A stretch of 64,000 nt of DNA from JAPORY01 sp965215385 (GTDB taxonomy: Bacteria > Pseudomonadota > Alphaproteobacteria > Rhodobacterales > Rhodobacteraceae), in assembly GCA_965215385.1 (NCBI GenBank), contig OZ244059.1, positions 3,038,001-3,102,000 on the forward strand, written 5' to 3'. Of the stretch, positions 1 through 8,868 are shown one piece after another. The notes below the pieces were generated by a model. That model made no database searches. It was not told where the DNA came from and was given only the letters and a program-made list of their open reading frames with translations. The position numbers were made by a program, and so were the translations under genes. Within the stretch, counting starts at the first letter, position 1. The number at the start of each line of letters is the position of its first letter.

Positions 1-846
1 CGCAACCCGGCGACGATTTCACGGGAACTTCGTCGTAACAGTGGTGAACGGGGGTACCGTCACAAGCAAGCGGAACAAAAGGCGCGAGAGCGTCGCCGTG
101 CGGCGTCGCGGCCTTGGAAGCTGACGGCGGAACTCTGGTCTCGGATTGAAGGCCTCTTAGTTTTGGCCTGGAGTCCGGAGCCGATAGCGGGTCGTTTGCG
201 TCTCGACGGGGTGGTTTCGGTGAGTGCCGAGTGGATCTATCAGTATATTCGGGCGGATCGGCAGCGCGGCGGGGTGTTATGGCGATCGTTACGCCGTCGG
301 GGCAAGAAGCCGAATGTGACGGCGGGCCGGGATCGTGGGCGCGGCTGCCTTCCGAACCGGCTGGACATCTCCGAGCGTCCCGAGTGCGTTGCGGCCAAGT
401 CGCGGGTTGGAGACTGGGAGGTGGATACCGTGATTGGCAAGGGGCACCGAGGGGTGCTGGTCACGCTGGTGGATCGGATGTCGAAACTCGTGTTAATACC
501 GAAGGTTCGTCGCAAAACGGCGGTGGCGGTTGGTGAGGCCATTAGCACCCGACTGGCACCGTATCCGGTGCACACCATTACCGCCGACAACGGCAAGGAA
601 TTTGCGCGCCATGAAACAAGGGCTCGAACCTTATCGGCGTCGTTCTGCTTTGCCCGTCCCTATGCGTCTTGGGAACGTGGTTTAAACGAACATACGAATG
701 GCTTGATCCGCGGGTATTTTCCGAAGGGCACCGATTTCCGGACGGTGGCGGAAGTGCAGCGCGTGCCGGATGCCTTGAACACGCGCCCACGCCAGGTCTT
801 GGGGTATCGCACCCCGCAGGAGGTGATGGCCGTGGCCAGGGCCTGA
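1..846 (+). CDS. IS30-family transposase, 5' partial
   Basis: DDE transposase that would move the IS30-type element. The frame is open from base 1 and lacks only the first 34 codons present in copy 2 at 4299. The visible part starts in the N-terminal helix-turn-helix (NPATISRELRRNS). The catalytic core follows: D in WEVDTVIGKG, D in TADNGKEF and E in GLNEHTNGLIRGYFPKG, the last being the typical IS30 signature. It stops at TGA 844-846. Unlike copy 2, this copy keeps the frame through the third catalytic motif, so it is the likely functional one. A TTG at 163 could be read as a start, but the conserved frame upstream shows the true start lies left of the window. Confidence 0.9.
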   Translation, partial: RNPATISRELRRNSGERGYRHKQAEQKARERRRAASRPWKLTAELWSRIEGLLVLAWSPEPIAGRLRLDGVVSVSAEWIYQYIRADRQRGGVLWRSLRRRGKKPNVTAGRDRGRGCLPNRLDISERPECVAAKSRVGDWEVDTVIGKGHRGVLVTLVDRMSKLVLIPKVRRKTAVAVGEAISTRLAPYPVHTITADNGKEFARHETRARTLSASFCFARPYASWERGLNEHTNGLIRGYFPKGTDFRTVAEVQRVPDALNTRPRQVLGYRTPQEVMAVARA

Positions 847-1437
847 ACGTTCATACTCGTCGCAAAATGGCGACCGCATAATGATCGACTTGATCATCGG
901 CTACTGGGAAAAAACATCGTCTCTCGGTCTGCCAATCCGTCACGGGTTTGCCGTCAGAACACCGGGCACAATTGGGTAATCCCGGTTCTTGGTGGAATGA
1001 AAGAACGGACGCGGGCACCTGCGGAGTGTCGATTAGATGGTATCGGTCCGCCGGCCGCCGCGAACAAGCCTGGCCCTAATCCCGGTTCCAGTCGGCATCG
1101 GGGTATCTTCCGCTGCTTCGTATCGTGTCGCCGAAGCGCACCGATCAGTGCCTGACAGATCAAGACGGAAAGGCGGCTGCCGCCCCCTTCAACCCCCGCA
1201 TTATCGAAAGTGTTCAATCGCGTGTCGACGAGCCGTCGACATGATCAGCCGCGGTGTCGGTGCCAAGATCGGATTTTACTTGCGCTTGATCCGAGACTGA
1301 TCTAAAGTCCCGGTTAGAGATTGCGACCGCTGTTGACCACTGACAACACAGCGAACCATTCTTGATAACCCCGGCGTCTGCTCACCAGTCAGAAAAACAC
1401 TAAAGGCGGGTGAAAAATGCCTATTGTTGCACCGCAG
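1..1437 (+). mobile_element. IS30-family element, copy 1 (left end outside window)
   Basis: Positions 1-1437 are nearly identical to 4401-5847, so this is one of two direct copies of the same element. The transposase occupies 1-846. It is followed by about 590 bp of tail with no convincing gene but conserved in both copies. The element appears to end near 1437: the 16 bases 1422-1437 (tattgttgcaccgcag) resemble, inverted, the bases upstream of the transposase in copy 2. Sequence similarity between the copies stops about 10 to 15 bases after this point, consistent with an element boundary. The left end lies outside the window. Confidence 0.75.
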
Positions 1438-1581
1438 AGTTGAATCGGTGGAAAATAGAATAGAATCAAGGAGGTATTCACAATGAACATTGCGAAGTTC
1501 ACAAAAGATTTCGGGCATCAAAGTAAGTTAATGCCATTGGCCTCCAGCCGGCGCGGCAGACTCGCCACAAGGAGAGACGCC

Positions 1582-2238
1582 ATGACCCGCTTGATGACAC
1601 TCCTGGCCGCCGCGCTGGTGGCGAGCGCCATGGCCGGAGAGGCGGGGGCGTGGGGTGGCCCCTGTTACAAAAGTCCAGGCGAGCCTCACCCCAACGGCGG
1701 CGGCTGGGTGGGGAAGTGGGCGACGGTTGACGATACGGTTTATGTCAGCCCCGACGCCTACGTCTGCACTGCGACGGTCTCAGATAATGCCCGTCTCATC
1801 GGCCACGCGTATGTCAATCAGGGTCGTGTGTATGACAACGCCATCATCAGGAGTTACACCTACATTCATGGAGGTTCGGTCTACGGCAACGCTGAAATCG
1901 CCTCGACCAATATCCTCAGCGGTGCCAGGGTGTACGGTAACGCAAAGGCGACAAGTGGCACCATCAGTGGCGAGGTCTTTGGCACCGCCCACATCGCCGG
2001 TGCGCACATCACGCTCACCGGCAAGGTGGACTGCGGACGCTGGGAGAACATTCGCGTCACCACCGACCGCACCGGCGAGTGCGGCCTGAACGGTAACCAG
2101 CCACGGCAGCCGCGCGTCAACGACCTGTTCGGCACGCTCGACCCCGGCAACACCCAGTCACCGGACATCCAGCAATGGGGTGACGGCGCCCTGCTGTCCA
2201 ACCCCCTCGACCCCGGCGCCACCGGCCTCGGCGAGTAA
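1582..2238 (+). CDS. Secreted hexapeptide-repeat (beta-helix) protein
   Basis: Exported protein of unknown function, about 218 aa. The start is ATG 1582, preceded by an AAGGAG ribosome-binding site at 1569-1574; the frame extends upstream to 1483 but that part is not protein-like. Residues 1-25 form a signal peptide (LAAALVASAMAGEAGAW). The middle (roughly residues 50-150) consists of short repeats such as VYDNAIIRS, VYGNAEIAS and VYGNAKATS, the pattern of a left-handed beta-helix. Two Cys follow (DCGRW, ECGLN). The C-terminus is Pro/Gly/Asp-rich. It sits between two IS30 copies. The frame of the downstream Cys-rich secreted domain is open upstream to 2184 and overlaps its end, so the two may be remains of one gene joined by a frameshift. 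No enzyme motif is visible. Confidence 0.7.
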   Translation: MTRLMTLLAAALVASAMAGEAGAWGGPCYKSPGEPHPNGGGWVGKWATVDDTVYVSPDAYVCTATVSDNARLIGHAYVNQGRVYDNAIIRSYTYIHGGSVYGNAEIASTNILSGARVYGNAKATSGTISGEVFGTAHIAGAHITLTGKVDCGRWENIRVTTDRTGECGLNGNQPRQPRVNDLFGTLDPGNTQSPDIQQWGDGALLSNPLDPGATGLGE

Positions 2239-2885
2239 CCGTCTCGATCCCGACGACGACACGTGCCACCGCGGACGGCACCCGGTCGTCCGCGGGCAAC
2301 GGGGCGGATGCCTGCGCAGAGGGTGGCTTGAGCGAGTTGAGGGATAGCGCAGTCAACGTACCAAACAACGTAACAAACAGTCTCACAATAGATATTCAGG
2401 GATGGAACGTTACCCCATTTGCTGAATTCTTTAATATTACTGTTCCGTCTGAAGGCATTCCGCTTTCTATAGGAGTGAAGAAAAACGAGAGAGGCGCATC
2501 GAATACGACATCGCCTGCCGACACCGTGTCGCTCGGAACGCTCAGGAGTGACAGTTCCATAGCAGCTCGGAGCGTTACCTTCTCCAACCTGGATAAAAGT
2601 ACCCGTTATGTTGTTGGAATGATCATAGAGGGTTCGTTCATAAGCCGCCTTTGCTTCAAGACCCGCGGCGAGTTCTCGAATGCCGAGCAGAACCTGAGCT
2701 CCGACGGCTCGGCCGACCTCAGCAAGTTCGGGCGCACCGGGTGCTATGCGGTGGCCAGCACCCGGCAGGACATTGCTGACTGCATGTGCAACGGCGCCCG
2801 GGGTGGCACCCGCATCCTCGCCGGCCAGACCACGAAGAGCCAGGGAGCGCGGCGCCACTGGAGATGCCCTGATCTTAGCAACTAA
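2184..2885 (+). pseudogene. Cys-rich secreted family protein, copy A (N-terminus missing)
   Basis: Open frame with no convincing start; the first usable one, TTG 2328, falls inside the conserved part. It has the architecture shared with sequences at 11906-12605, 12878-13279 and 13682-14272: a GADACAEGG motif, a beta-sandwich-like stretch ending in SNLDKSTRYVVGM, then LCFKTRGEF, NAEQNLSSDGSADLS, GCYAVASTRQD and DCMCNGARGG. The copy at 12.0 kb matches the last four motifs closely. No signal peptide is in frame. The upstream beta-helix gene ends inside this frame, suggesting an indel or a recombination junction. Function is unknown; by analogy with its relatives it would be exported, with the C-terminal cysteines disulfide-bonded. 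Bases 2886-3045 carry nothing recognisable. Confidence 0.6.
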
Positions 2886-3045
2886 GGCTGATGTTGGATG
2901 AAGGCCGGTCCCGGCCAAGACATCACGGATGTGTCCTGTGCAACGGCCCGCGGGTGGGAAACCGGATCAAAGTTCGTTCCAAGAGCCAAACGGCTTTGCC
3001 GGGCGCGGATACCCGTTGCGGATCAGCACCGCAGTCATAGCCTGA

Positions 3046-3780
3046 AAGGACTTTGGCGCGTGTGACGACCATCCCGAACAATCAGACGAACACAGACAAG
3101 GGGCGACCGACAGGTCGTCCTTTTTCCATTGCGGTCGGCATCGTGGTTTTCAAACGAAGACACTACCAACTATTGTATTGACTTTACAAGCGTTTGACCA
3201 ATTTGAGGCTAACGTGGCGAACTGCAGCAGCACCAACATCTGTATGATAACCATCACCATTCGTGACAACGAGGGTTCGCCGGTTGAAAAGAATATTCCC
3301 ACAGGGACTGTCCTCTCGGTGCCGCCGACCGTGCACCGGCGCGAGAGCGCGGATAGCTTCACGCTTGCGACGCTTTGCAGCATGTTCCAAAACGTGCAGG
3401 TTCCAGATAGCTTTATCACCAACTGTAACGATGCCGTTGACGAACCGAACGAGACCTTGGTGGTTCAGTGGATCAGCAACGGACCGGCCTTTGACGGTGA
3501 TTCGCAACACTGTTCGAATACCGAGGCCTGCCAGCCCCGAGTTATTATCGTGGATGACGACGAGGGCAGCGAGGACGCTGGCTCTAGTTGCGCGGAGAAC
3601 TTCTGGGGCCAGACGGTGGGCAAGGGGCCGCAGGGACATTTATTGCAGCGACCTTTTCCGTTCGCCAGCCGACTGCTAGAGCGGAGCAACTGCTTCGACA
3701 GCAATTGCATCGGCATTGACAACCGGCTGATCTGGCATCTCTTCGCGTACGGCGGGATGTTCAGCGCGAAGGTATGCTGA
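3046..3780 (+). pseudogene. Calx-beta-like surface protein fragment
   Basis: Open frame from 3046 without a good start (TTG 3178 is the first likely codon); it ends at TGA 3778. The part around residues 85-135 counted from 3178 has the Calx-beta ending: DEPNETLVVQW, then RVIIVDDDEG. An earlier stretch (ICMITITIRDNEGSP) could be another strand pair of the same fold. Calx-beta domains normally occur repeated in large adhesins or surface proteins and can bind calcium; this piece has only about one domain and no signal peptide. A hairpin terminator lies inside the upstream part of the frame (3101-3125), arguing that translation does not begin earlier. It is best seen as a remnant of a larger surface protein. 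Confidence 0.5.
3101..3125 (+). terminator. Rho-independent terminator
   Basis: An 8-bp stem (gggcgacc / ggtcgtcc with one G-T pair) closes a GACA loop and is followed directly by five T (3121-3125). It would end transcripts arriving from the Cys-rich gene copy A. Confidence 0.65.
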
Positions 3781-4191
3781 AATTTGGCCCGCGGCTTCAA
3801 ACCCAAAGTCGTAAGCTTCTTTGTCTCAATCGACCCGCCTTATCGGGTTGAGTATTTCCCCAGCACGGACCCCCTTTGTCAGACGAGGACGGGAACGACT
3901 GTAACTTGGACTGGCGAGAGCGGCGGTGCAACTGTAAACGCTAGAGTTGAACCACGTTGAACAAGAACGGCTGTTCTTGGAAGATTGTTCCCGACACTCT
4001 GCATAAGAGGTCAAAATGGGTAGAAACCACCCAATTGCGCCAAAACAGGTACTCTATCTTGCGTTCGTTGCAGGTGGCAAAAGTAATTTACATATTTACA
4101 TACTAGCGAGGGGTTAGAGTGCCTCCTGCGACCAGTTTCGTGCGATCAAGCCGGTATCTGCAGAAGAATTATGAAGCGTCCGTTCAATCCT
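3781..4191. other. Intergenic stretch before IS30 copy 2
   Basis: No gene is visible. There is a perfect 7-bp inverted repeat (caagaac ggct gttcttg, 3962-3979) not followed by a T run. The stretch ends at the presumed left end of IS30 copy 2. Confidence 0.5.
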
Positions 4192-5847
4192 GACGTGCAA
4201 CACTACGATGTTGTGGTTTAGAGGATCTTGGCTCACAGGTGTTGTATTGGGGTCAGGAGTTGGTATGAATCTCTGAAGAGTTTTTTAAGGAGATTCCGAT
4301 GCCAAACGGCTACCACCACCTGACCTATGCCGATCGATGCCAAATTCATGCCTTGAAGGCAAGCGGGTATTCGCTGCGTGCCATCGCCCGCGAAATGAAT
4401 CGCAACCCGGCGACGATTTCACGGGAACTTCGTCGTAACAGTGGTGAACGGGGGTACCGTCACAAGCAAGCGGAACAAAAGGCGCGAGAGCGTCGCCGTG
4501 CGTCGTCGCGGCCGTGGAAGCTGACGGCGGAACTCTGGTCCCGGATTGAAGGCCTCTTGGGTTTGGCCTGGAGTCCGGAGCCGATAGCCGGTCGTTTGCG
4601 TCGCGACGGGGTAGTTTCGGTGAGTGCCGAGTGGATCTATCAGTATATTCGGGCGGATCGGCAGCGCGGCGGGGTGTTATGGCGATCGTTACGCCGTCGG
4701 GGCAAGAAGCCGAATGTGCCGACGGGCCGGGATCGTGGGCGCGGCTGCCTTCCGAACCGGGTGGACCTCTCCGAGCGTCCGGAGTGCGTTGCGGCCAAGT
4801 CGCGGATTGGAGACTGGGAGGTGGATACCGTGATTGGCAAGGGGCACCGCGGGGCGCTGGTCACACTGGTGGATCGGATGTCGAAACTCGTGTTAATACC
4901 GAAGGTTCGTCGCAAAACGGCAGTGGCGGTTGGTGAGGCCATTAGCACCCGACTGGCACCGTATCCGGTGCACACCCTTACCGCCGACAACGGCAAGGAA
5001 TTTGCCCGTCATGAAACAATAGCTCGAACCTTATCCGCGTCGTTCTGCTTTGCCCGTCCCTATGCGTCTTGGGAACGCGGTTTGAAACGAACATACGAAT
5101 GGCTTGATCCGCGGGTATTTTCCAAAGGGCACCGATTTCCGGGCGGTGACGGCGGCGGCGGTGCAGCGCGTGCCGGATGCTTTGAATACGCGCCCACGCC
5201 AGGTCTTGGGGTATCGCACCCCGCAGGAGGTGATGGCCGCGGCCAGGGCCTGAACGCTCATACTCGTCGCAAAATGGCGACCGCATAATGATCGACTTGA
5301 TCATCGGCTACGGGGAAAAACATCGTCTCTCTGTCTGCCAATCCGTCATGGGTTTGCCGTCAGAACACCGGGCACAATTGGGTAATCCCGGTTCTTGGTG
5401 GAATGAAAGACTAGATGCGGGCACCTGATGAGTGTCGAAAGGGTATGGGTCCGCCGGCCGCCGCGAACAAGCCTGGCCCTATTCCCGGTTACAGTCGGCA
5501 TCGGGGTATCTTCCGCTGCTTCGTATCGTGTCGCCGAAGTGCGCCGATCGGCACCCGACAGATCAAGACAGAAAGGCGGCTGCCGCCCCCTTCAACCCCC
5601 GCATTATCGACGGTGTTCAATCGCGTGTCGACGAGCCGTCGACATGGTCAGCCGCGGTGCCGGTGCAAAGATCGGATTGCACTTTACTTGCGCTTGATCC
5701 GAGACTGATCTAAAGTCCCAGTTAGAGATTGCGACCGCTGTTGACCACTGACAACACAGCGAACCATTCTTGATAACCCCGGCGTCTGCTCACCAGTTCA
5801 GAAGAACACTAAAGGCGGGTGAAAAAATGCCTATTGTTGCACCTCAG
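4192..5847 (+). mobile_element. IS30-family element, copy 2
   Basis: Second direct copy of the element at 1-1437. The proposed ends are 4192-4207 (gacgtgcaacactacg region) and 5832-5847 (tattgttgcacctcag); read inverted they share GTGCAACA and flanking bases, a plausible but imperfect terminal repeat. At about 1.66 kb it is longer than a usual IS30 (1.0-1.2 kb), because about 590 bp follow the transposase stop. The two copies differ by scattered substitutions and a few indels, so they have separated for some time. Confidence 0.65.
4299..5253 (+). pseudogene. IS30-family transposase, frameshifted
   Basis: Starts at ATG 4299 with AAGGAG at 4287-4292. It carries the full N-terminal HTH (YADRCQIHALKASGYSLRAI), then the DDE core as in copy 1. 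Around 5083-5090 it has one extra base (gtttgaaacg against gtttaaacg in copy 1), which throws the frame out just before the third catalytic Glu motif; the ORF then runs in a wrong frame to 5288. The original stop matches TGA 5251-5253. A further 6-bp in-frame expansion (ggcggcggcgg) is seen near 5150. The enzyme is probably inactive unless the shift is a sequencing error. Confidence 0.85.
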
Positions 5848-6264
5848 TGTTGTATCGGTGAGGGTTTTGGTTTTGGAGTATTGGATTTTTGCCAAACGCG
5901 GTTGGAATCTCAAAGGAGAAAAACAAAAGCACTTCTATGTTCGTCATAACAGTCTTCGGGTCATATTCTCGCGATAATGAGACACCCAAGCCGCCATGAA
6001 GGTGCGCCCAGACGAGAGGGAAGACAGGACCGCGGAGATCCGTTAAGGATATTCAATTCGCGATGATGACGATCCTCCTTATCCTGAGATACCTTCGAAC
6101 GATAGTGTCGTAATGCGACGGTCGCCATTAACAGCGGTGATAGGTCCGCTTCAGCGTTTAAAGAAATGGTGCTGAACAGTCCAAATTTATCCACAGGGAC
6201 ACAGCGATATTTTATTCTCTGCCAACTCCTCGGATTGATTTCGTTTGGGTGGTTCGTTCAAGTA
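5848..6264. other. Intergenic stretch upstream of rpmB
   Basis: No gene supported. Short open frames on both strands lack recognisable motifs; the 77-codon minus-strand frame at 5961-6194 is Leu/Ser/Arg-rich and could be a decayed fragment. Confidence 0.4.
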
Positions 6265-6291
6265 TTGACCTCAAGTCGGTGTTGCTATACC
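6265..6291 (+). promoter_or_regulatory. Candidate rpmB promoter
   Basis: TTGACC at 6265-6270 and TATACC at 6286-6291 separated by 15 bases, about 80 bp before the rpmB start. The spacing is short, so this is tentative. Confidence 0.35.
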
Positions 6292-6372
6292 AACCCCAAC
6301 TTATGCCAACGGGTTGTTTGGATGCCTCGAGTTGGTTTGTGGCTTTGATTGATTTCAAAGAGAGGAAATGGT

Positions 6373-6657
6373 ATGTCGCGTCGTTGTGAATTGACTGGAA
6401 AGGGCCCGATGACTGGGCACAATGTCAGCCATGCTAATAACAAGACGAAAAGGCGGTTTCTACCAAATCTCAACAAGGTGACGCTGCATTCGGATACTCT
6501 TGGGCGGGGATATAAATTTCGTATTTCCGCGCATGCGCTTCGGAGTGTGGAACATTGCGGCGGTCTAGACGGATTTCTCGACAAGGCTCGAGACGTTCAC
6601 CTTTCGGCGAGAGCTCGAGAATTAAAGAAAGAAATTGACAAGGCACGAGCACGATAG
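6373..6657 (+). CDS. rpmB: 50S ribosomal protein L28
   Basis: Structural protein of the large ribosomal subunit, 94 aa. The start is ATG 6373, behind the purine-rich AGAGGAAA at 6360-6367; an in-frame ATG at 6349 would add eight residues not typical of the family. The sequence is the classic alphaproteobacterial form: MSRRCELTGKGPMTGHNVSH, NNKTKRRFLPNL, then FRISAHALRSVEHCGGLDGF. It stands alone between the IS30 copy and the DUF772-type IS, so the neighbouring islands did not break it. A strong identification from sequence character alone. Confidence 0.96.
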   Translation: MSRRCELTGKGPMTGHNVSHANNKTKRRFLPNLNKVTLHSDTLGRGYKFRISAHALRSVEHCGGLDGFLDKARDVHLSARARELKKEIDKARAR

Positions 6658-6741
6658 CCTGCCACTTTATATTTGGGAGCCATATAGCGTAATATGGAAG
6701 AAAAATTGTCACTTAATCACGTCGTGAAAATTTAAATTTTT

Positions 6742-8160
6742 GAGCCGCTTGCAAACAATGGCGGCAGAGTCATGGGAAAAAGGCGGCCATATGTAAGACA
6801 TATGACCAACCATTACAAAATCAAAGGTTGAACCGCATTTTTTCCACAAAATCGGGTAGTTTCCACGAATTTCTCGCCCTTTTTCCCGCCGCCGCAGACA
6901 CCAACGCCGCGCTCAAGCAACGGCTAGAACGCGACGAACGGCGGTGAGAGGGACTAGATGTAGAGGCGGAGCAATTGCTCGACGGTTAAGACCAAAATGC
7001 CGAAGAAGAGATGACACGCGACCTTTGTTGCGCCCTGAACCCGAATATGGCGACCGCCATAACGATCTTTGAGAGCTCCATTTACCCGTTCGACACTGGA
7101 ACGCTGTTTAAAGCGTTCTCTAGCCGGCCACTTTTCGCGCCCGATCGCGACGGGGATTAGGATCAATGAGAGCGACATGTCCTTGCTGCTTGGCATACTG
7201 ATCGATTTCCGAACAATCGTCGGCCGCATCCATGAGTTCATAACCGTAATCTACCAGACGGTTCGTCATCGCCGCCAGCGGCAGTGAGGCCTGACTGTCG
7301 TGCCGCGAGGCTGAGGTGAGCAGACCACTGATGGGAATGTCACCCTCGTACACATCAAGGTGAAACTTGTCGCCCTGCCAACTGGTCTGATGGCCTTTGG
7401 CGTTGCGTTTGGTTCCAATAGCACCGGCTTTCAGAAGATCAGTAAGCCTTTGTTTGGGCGATAGTCCCTCGTTCAATTGGCGGTTAAGACGCCGTGGATC
7501 TTTTGGTCTGGCTTCGCCTTTTCGGGGTTTTCCCCGCTTGCGGGGGGCCTTCGGTTTTGACACCTTGGCCTTGGCCGTTGGCTTTTCCCGCGCCGCAATC
7601 GCCGTCGAATCACAGGAAATATAGCCGACGACCGATTCTTCAGAGGCGGATTCGATCAGCGCCTTATGCATCCGCTCGGGAAGTGCCATTTCGGCAAACC
7701 AAGCAAAGGCGCGCGAAAAAGTCGACTCACTCGGGATCGCACCGACACGCTCCCAACCGCAAAGCCACCGCAGTTTGGGGTCACACTGCAGACGGTCGAT
7801 CAACGCCCGCGTGGTCGGTAAGTCCCAAACCGCCTTGGCGATGAAGGCCCGCGCTAAAGCCCGGCGATCCGCAAGCGGCCGACCACGACTGGACGAATGC
7901 GTCTGGATAAACGTCTCAACCGGCTTCATATCCAGAACCGCGACAAAACGCTGGTGGTTCTCGGTCAAGCGGCCGAGGTCCGCAGCGAGATTGGGGAATA
8001 ATTCCCCTTGAAATCGATTCCAGATCCCGGCTATCGTGTTTGTTAAGGGCATGGGACAACCTCCTCTGTATTTTGTGTTGGGTACAATCTAATATACCCG
8101 TAGTTGTCTCATGTCCGCCGTTTTAAAAAACGCTCGCCTGATGAATTTTGCAAGCGGCTC
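6742..8160 (-). mobile_element. Insertion sequence with 14-bp perfect terminal repeats
   Basis: GAGCCGCTTGCAAA at 6742-6755 is repeated exactly inverted as TTTGCAAGCGGCTC at 8147-8160, bounding 1419 bp. Both flanks are T-rich (attttt before, ttttga after), compatible with a TTTT target duplication. It contains one transposase gene on the minus strand. A related end sequence recurs at 58911. The transposase type (DUF772 N-domain plus IS4/IS5-superfamily DDE) points to the IS5/IS1182/ISNCY group; the exact family is not assigned. Confidence 0.85.
6954..8052 (-). pseudogene. DUF772-type IS transposase, split by a frameshift
   Basis: Transposase of the surrounding IS. The long N-terminal frame (8052 to 7120) has the DUF772 region (GRPLADRRALARAFIAKAV, LCGWERVGAIPSESTFSRAF), a catalytic Asp context (GYISCDSTAIAAREKP), a Lys/Arg/Pro-rich linker and LMDAADDCSEI, ending RRDRARKVAG-stop. 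The conserved C-terminus (RFKQRSSVERVNGALKDRYG, then FFGILVLTVEQLLRL) is in another frame ending at 6954. The switch lies near a run of four A on the coding strand at about 7130. It needs a +1 (or -2) shift, unlike the -1 slippage usual in IS elements, so an inactivating indel is more likely than programmed frameshifting. Confidence 0.85.
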
Positions 8161-8184
8161 TTTTGATTTATTTCCGGAATAAGA

Positions 8185-8505
8185 AGATTGTCTTGGTTAT
8201 GGATATCCCCAACACCCATAAACTCTAGGTCCTATACGACCGCTATGAGCCGGCCGAGGCGGCCAGCATTGCAGGACAAGTTGGGGTGTACTACACGCCA
8301 AAACACGGATCATGGCTGAACATCGCTGAGATGGAAATCAATGTGCTCTCGAAACAGTGTCTGGCTCGTCGGATACCGGAACCTAGAAACAATGTTCAGC
8401 GTGGTGACGGCTTGGCAGAACCGGCGGAAAGAAGCGATAAAATCCGTCGACTGGCATTTCACAACCGAGAAGGTGCGAATCAAACTAAAGTCACTATACC
8501 CAGCA
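8185..8505 (+). pseudogene. IS630-family transposase C-terminal fragment
   Basis: Decayed C-terminal third of an IS630 transposase. Visible pieces are KIVLVMD near the start, a stop in the following THKL-stop-VLYDRYEPAEA, then the hallmark YYTPKHGSWLNIAEMEINVL and SKQCLARRIP. After a frameshift the tail reads AWQNRRKEAIKSVDWHFTTE and KVRIKLKSLYP. The N-terminal two thirds are missing; the fragment begins where the DUF772-type IS ends. Confidence 0.85.
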
Positions 8506-8524
8506 ATGTAATGTTTTCTAGATA

Positions 8525-8849
8525 CTAGGTTGTTGGTGGGGGAACCCGGGGTTCACCGCGAACAGCGGACCGCGTCCCGATGATTGCGCCGGCGGCGAAC
8601 GAGATTGTGGCCAGGTCGTTGCTTCTTGCGTCCACGCTGTCCCGTTGATACTAACGGCGGAAGCGATTCATGATATCGAAGACCCGCCGTCTCATGCCGA
8701 TCATACGCCGTTCCGATCCGGTCGATCACATCGGGTGCCGACGCTTGGCCGTCGGCTTTATGATACCGATGAATCGCGTCTCTTAACACGACCACTAGAT
8801 CGGTGGATCGGCCATCTGACGCCATCATCACTCGCAACAGTCTAATCAC
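8525..8849 (-). pseudogene. IS66-family transposase fragment
   Basis: Internal to C-terminal piece of an IS66 TnpC. The minus-strand frame reads ASAPDVIDRIGTAYDRHE, LRYHESLPPL, then RGRKKQRPGHNLVRRRRNH and RDAVRCSR, interrupted by TGA and continuing TPGSPTNNL. The last two pieces match the usual IS66 order RPGHNLL..LR..R..VLRFL followed by P.V..TNN. Both ends are missing, and it abuts the IS630 fragment. Confidence 0.75.
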
Positions 8850-8868
8850 GTCGCCATAAGGTGAGAAT

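Noticed and set aside
1037..1300. 87-codon frame in the IS30 tail
   Set aside because: The second copy has indels that change its end, and there is no recognisable domain.
2117..2386. Minus-strand frame with a signal-peptide-like start (MRLFVTLFGTLTALSL)
   Set aside because: The rest is Arg/Gly-rich shadow of the plus-strand genes; the hydrophobic start is probably chance.
1881..2918. 345-codon minus-strand open frame
   Set aside because: It runs antisense to the beta-helix and Cys-rich genes, has no recognisable motif, and its composition follows the opposite-strand codons.
7120..7241. Programmed ribosomal frameshift in the DUF772-type transposase
   Set aside because: The needed shift is +1/-2 at AAAA without the A6G or slippery heptamer typical of IS elements.
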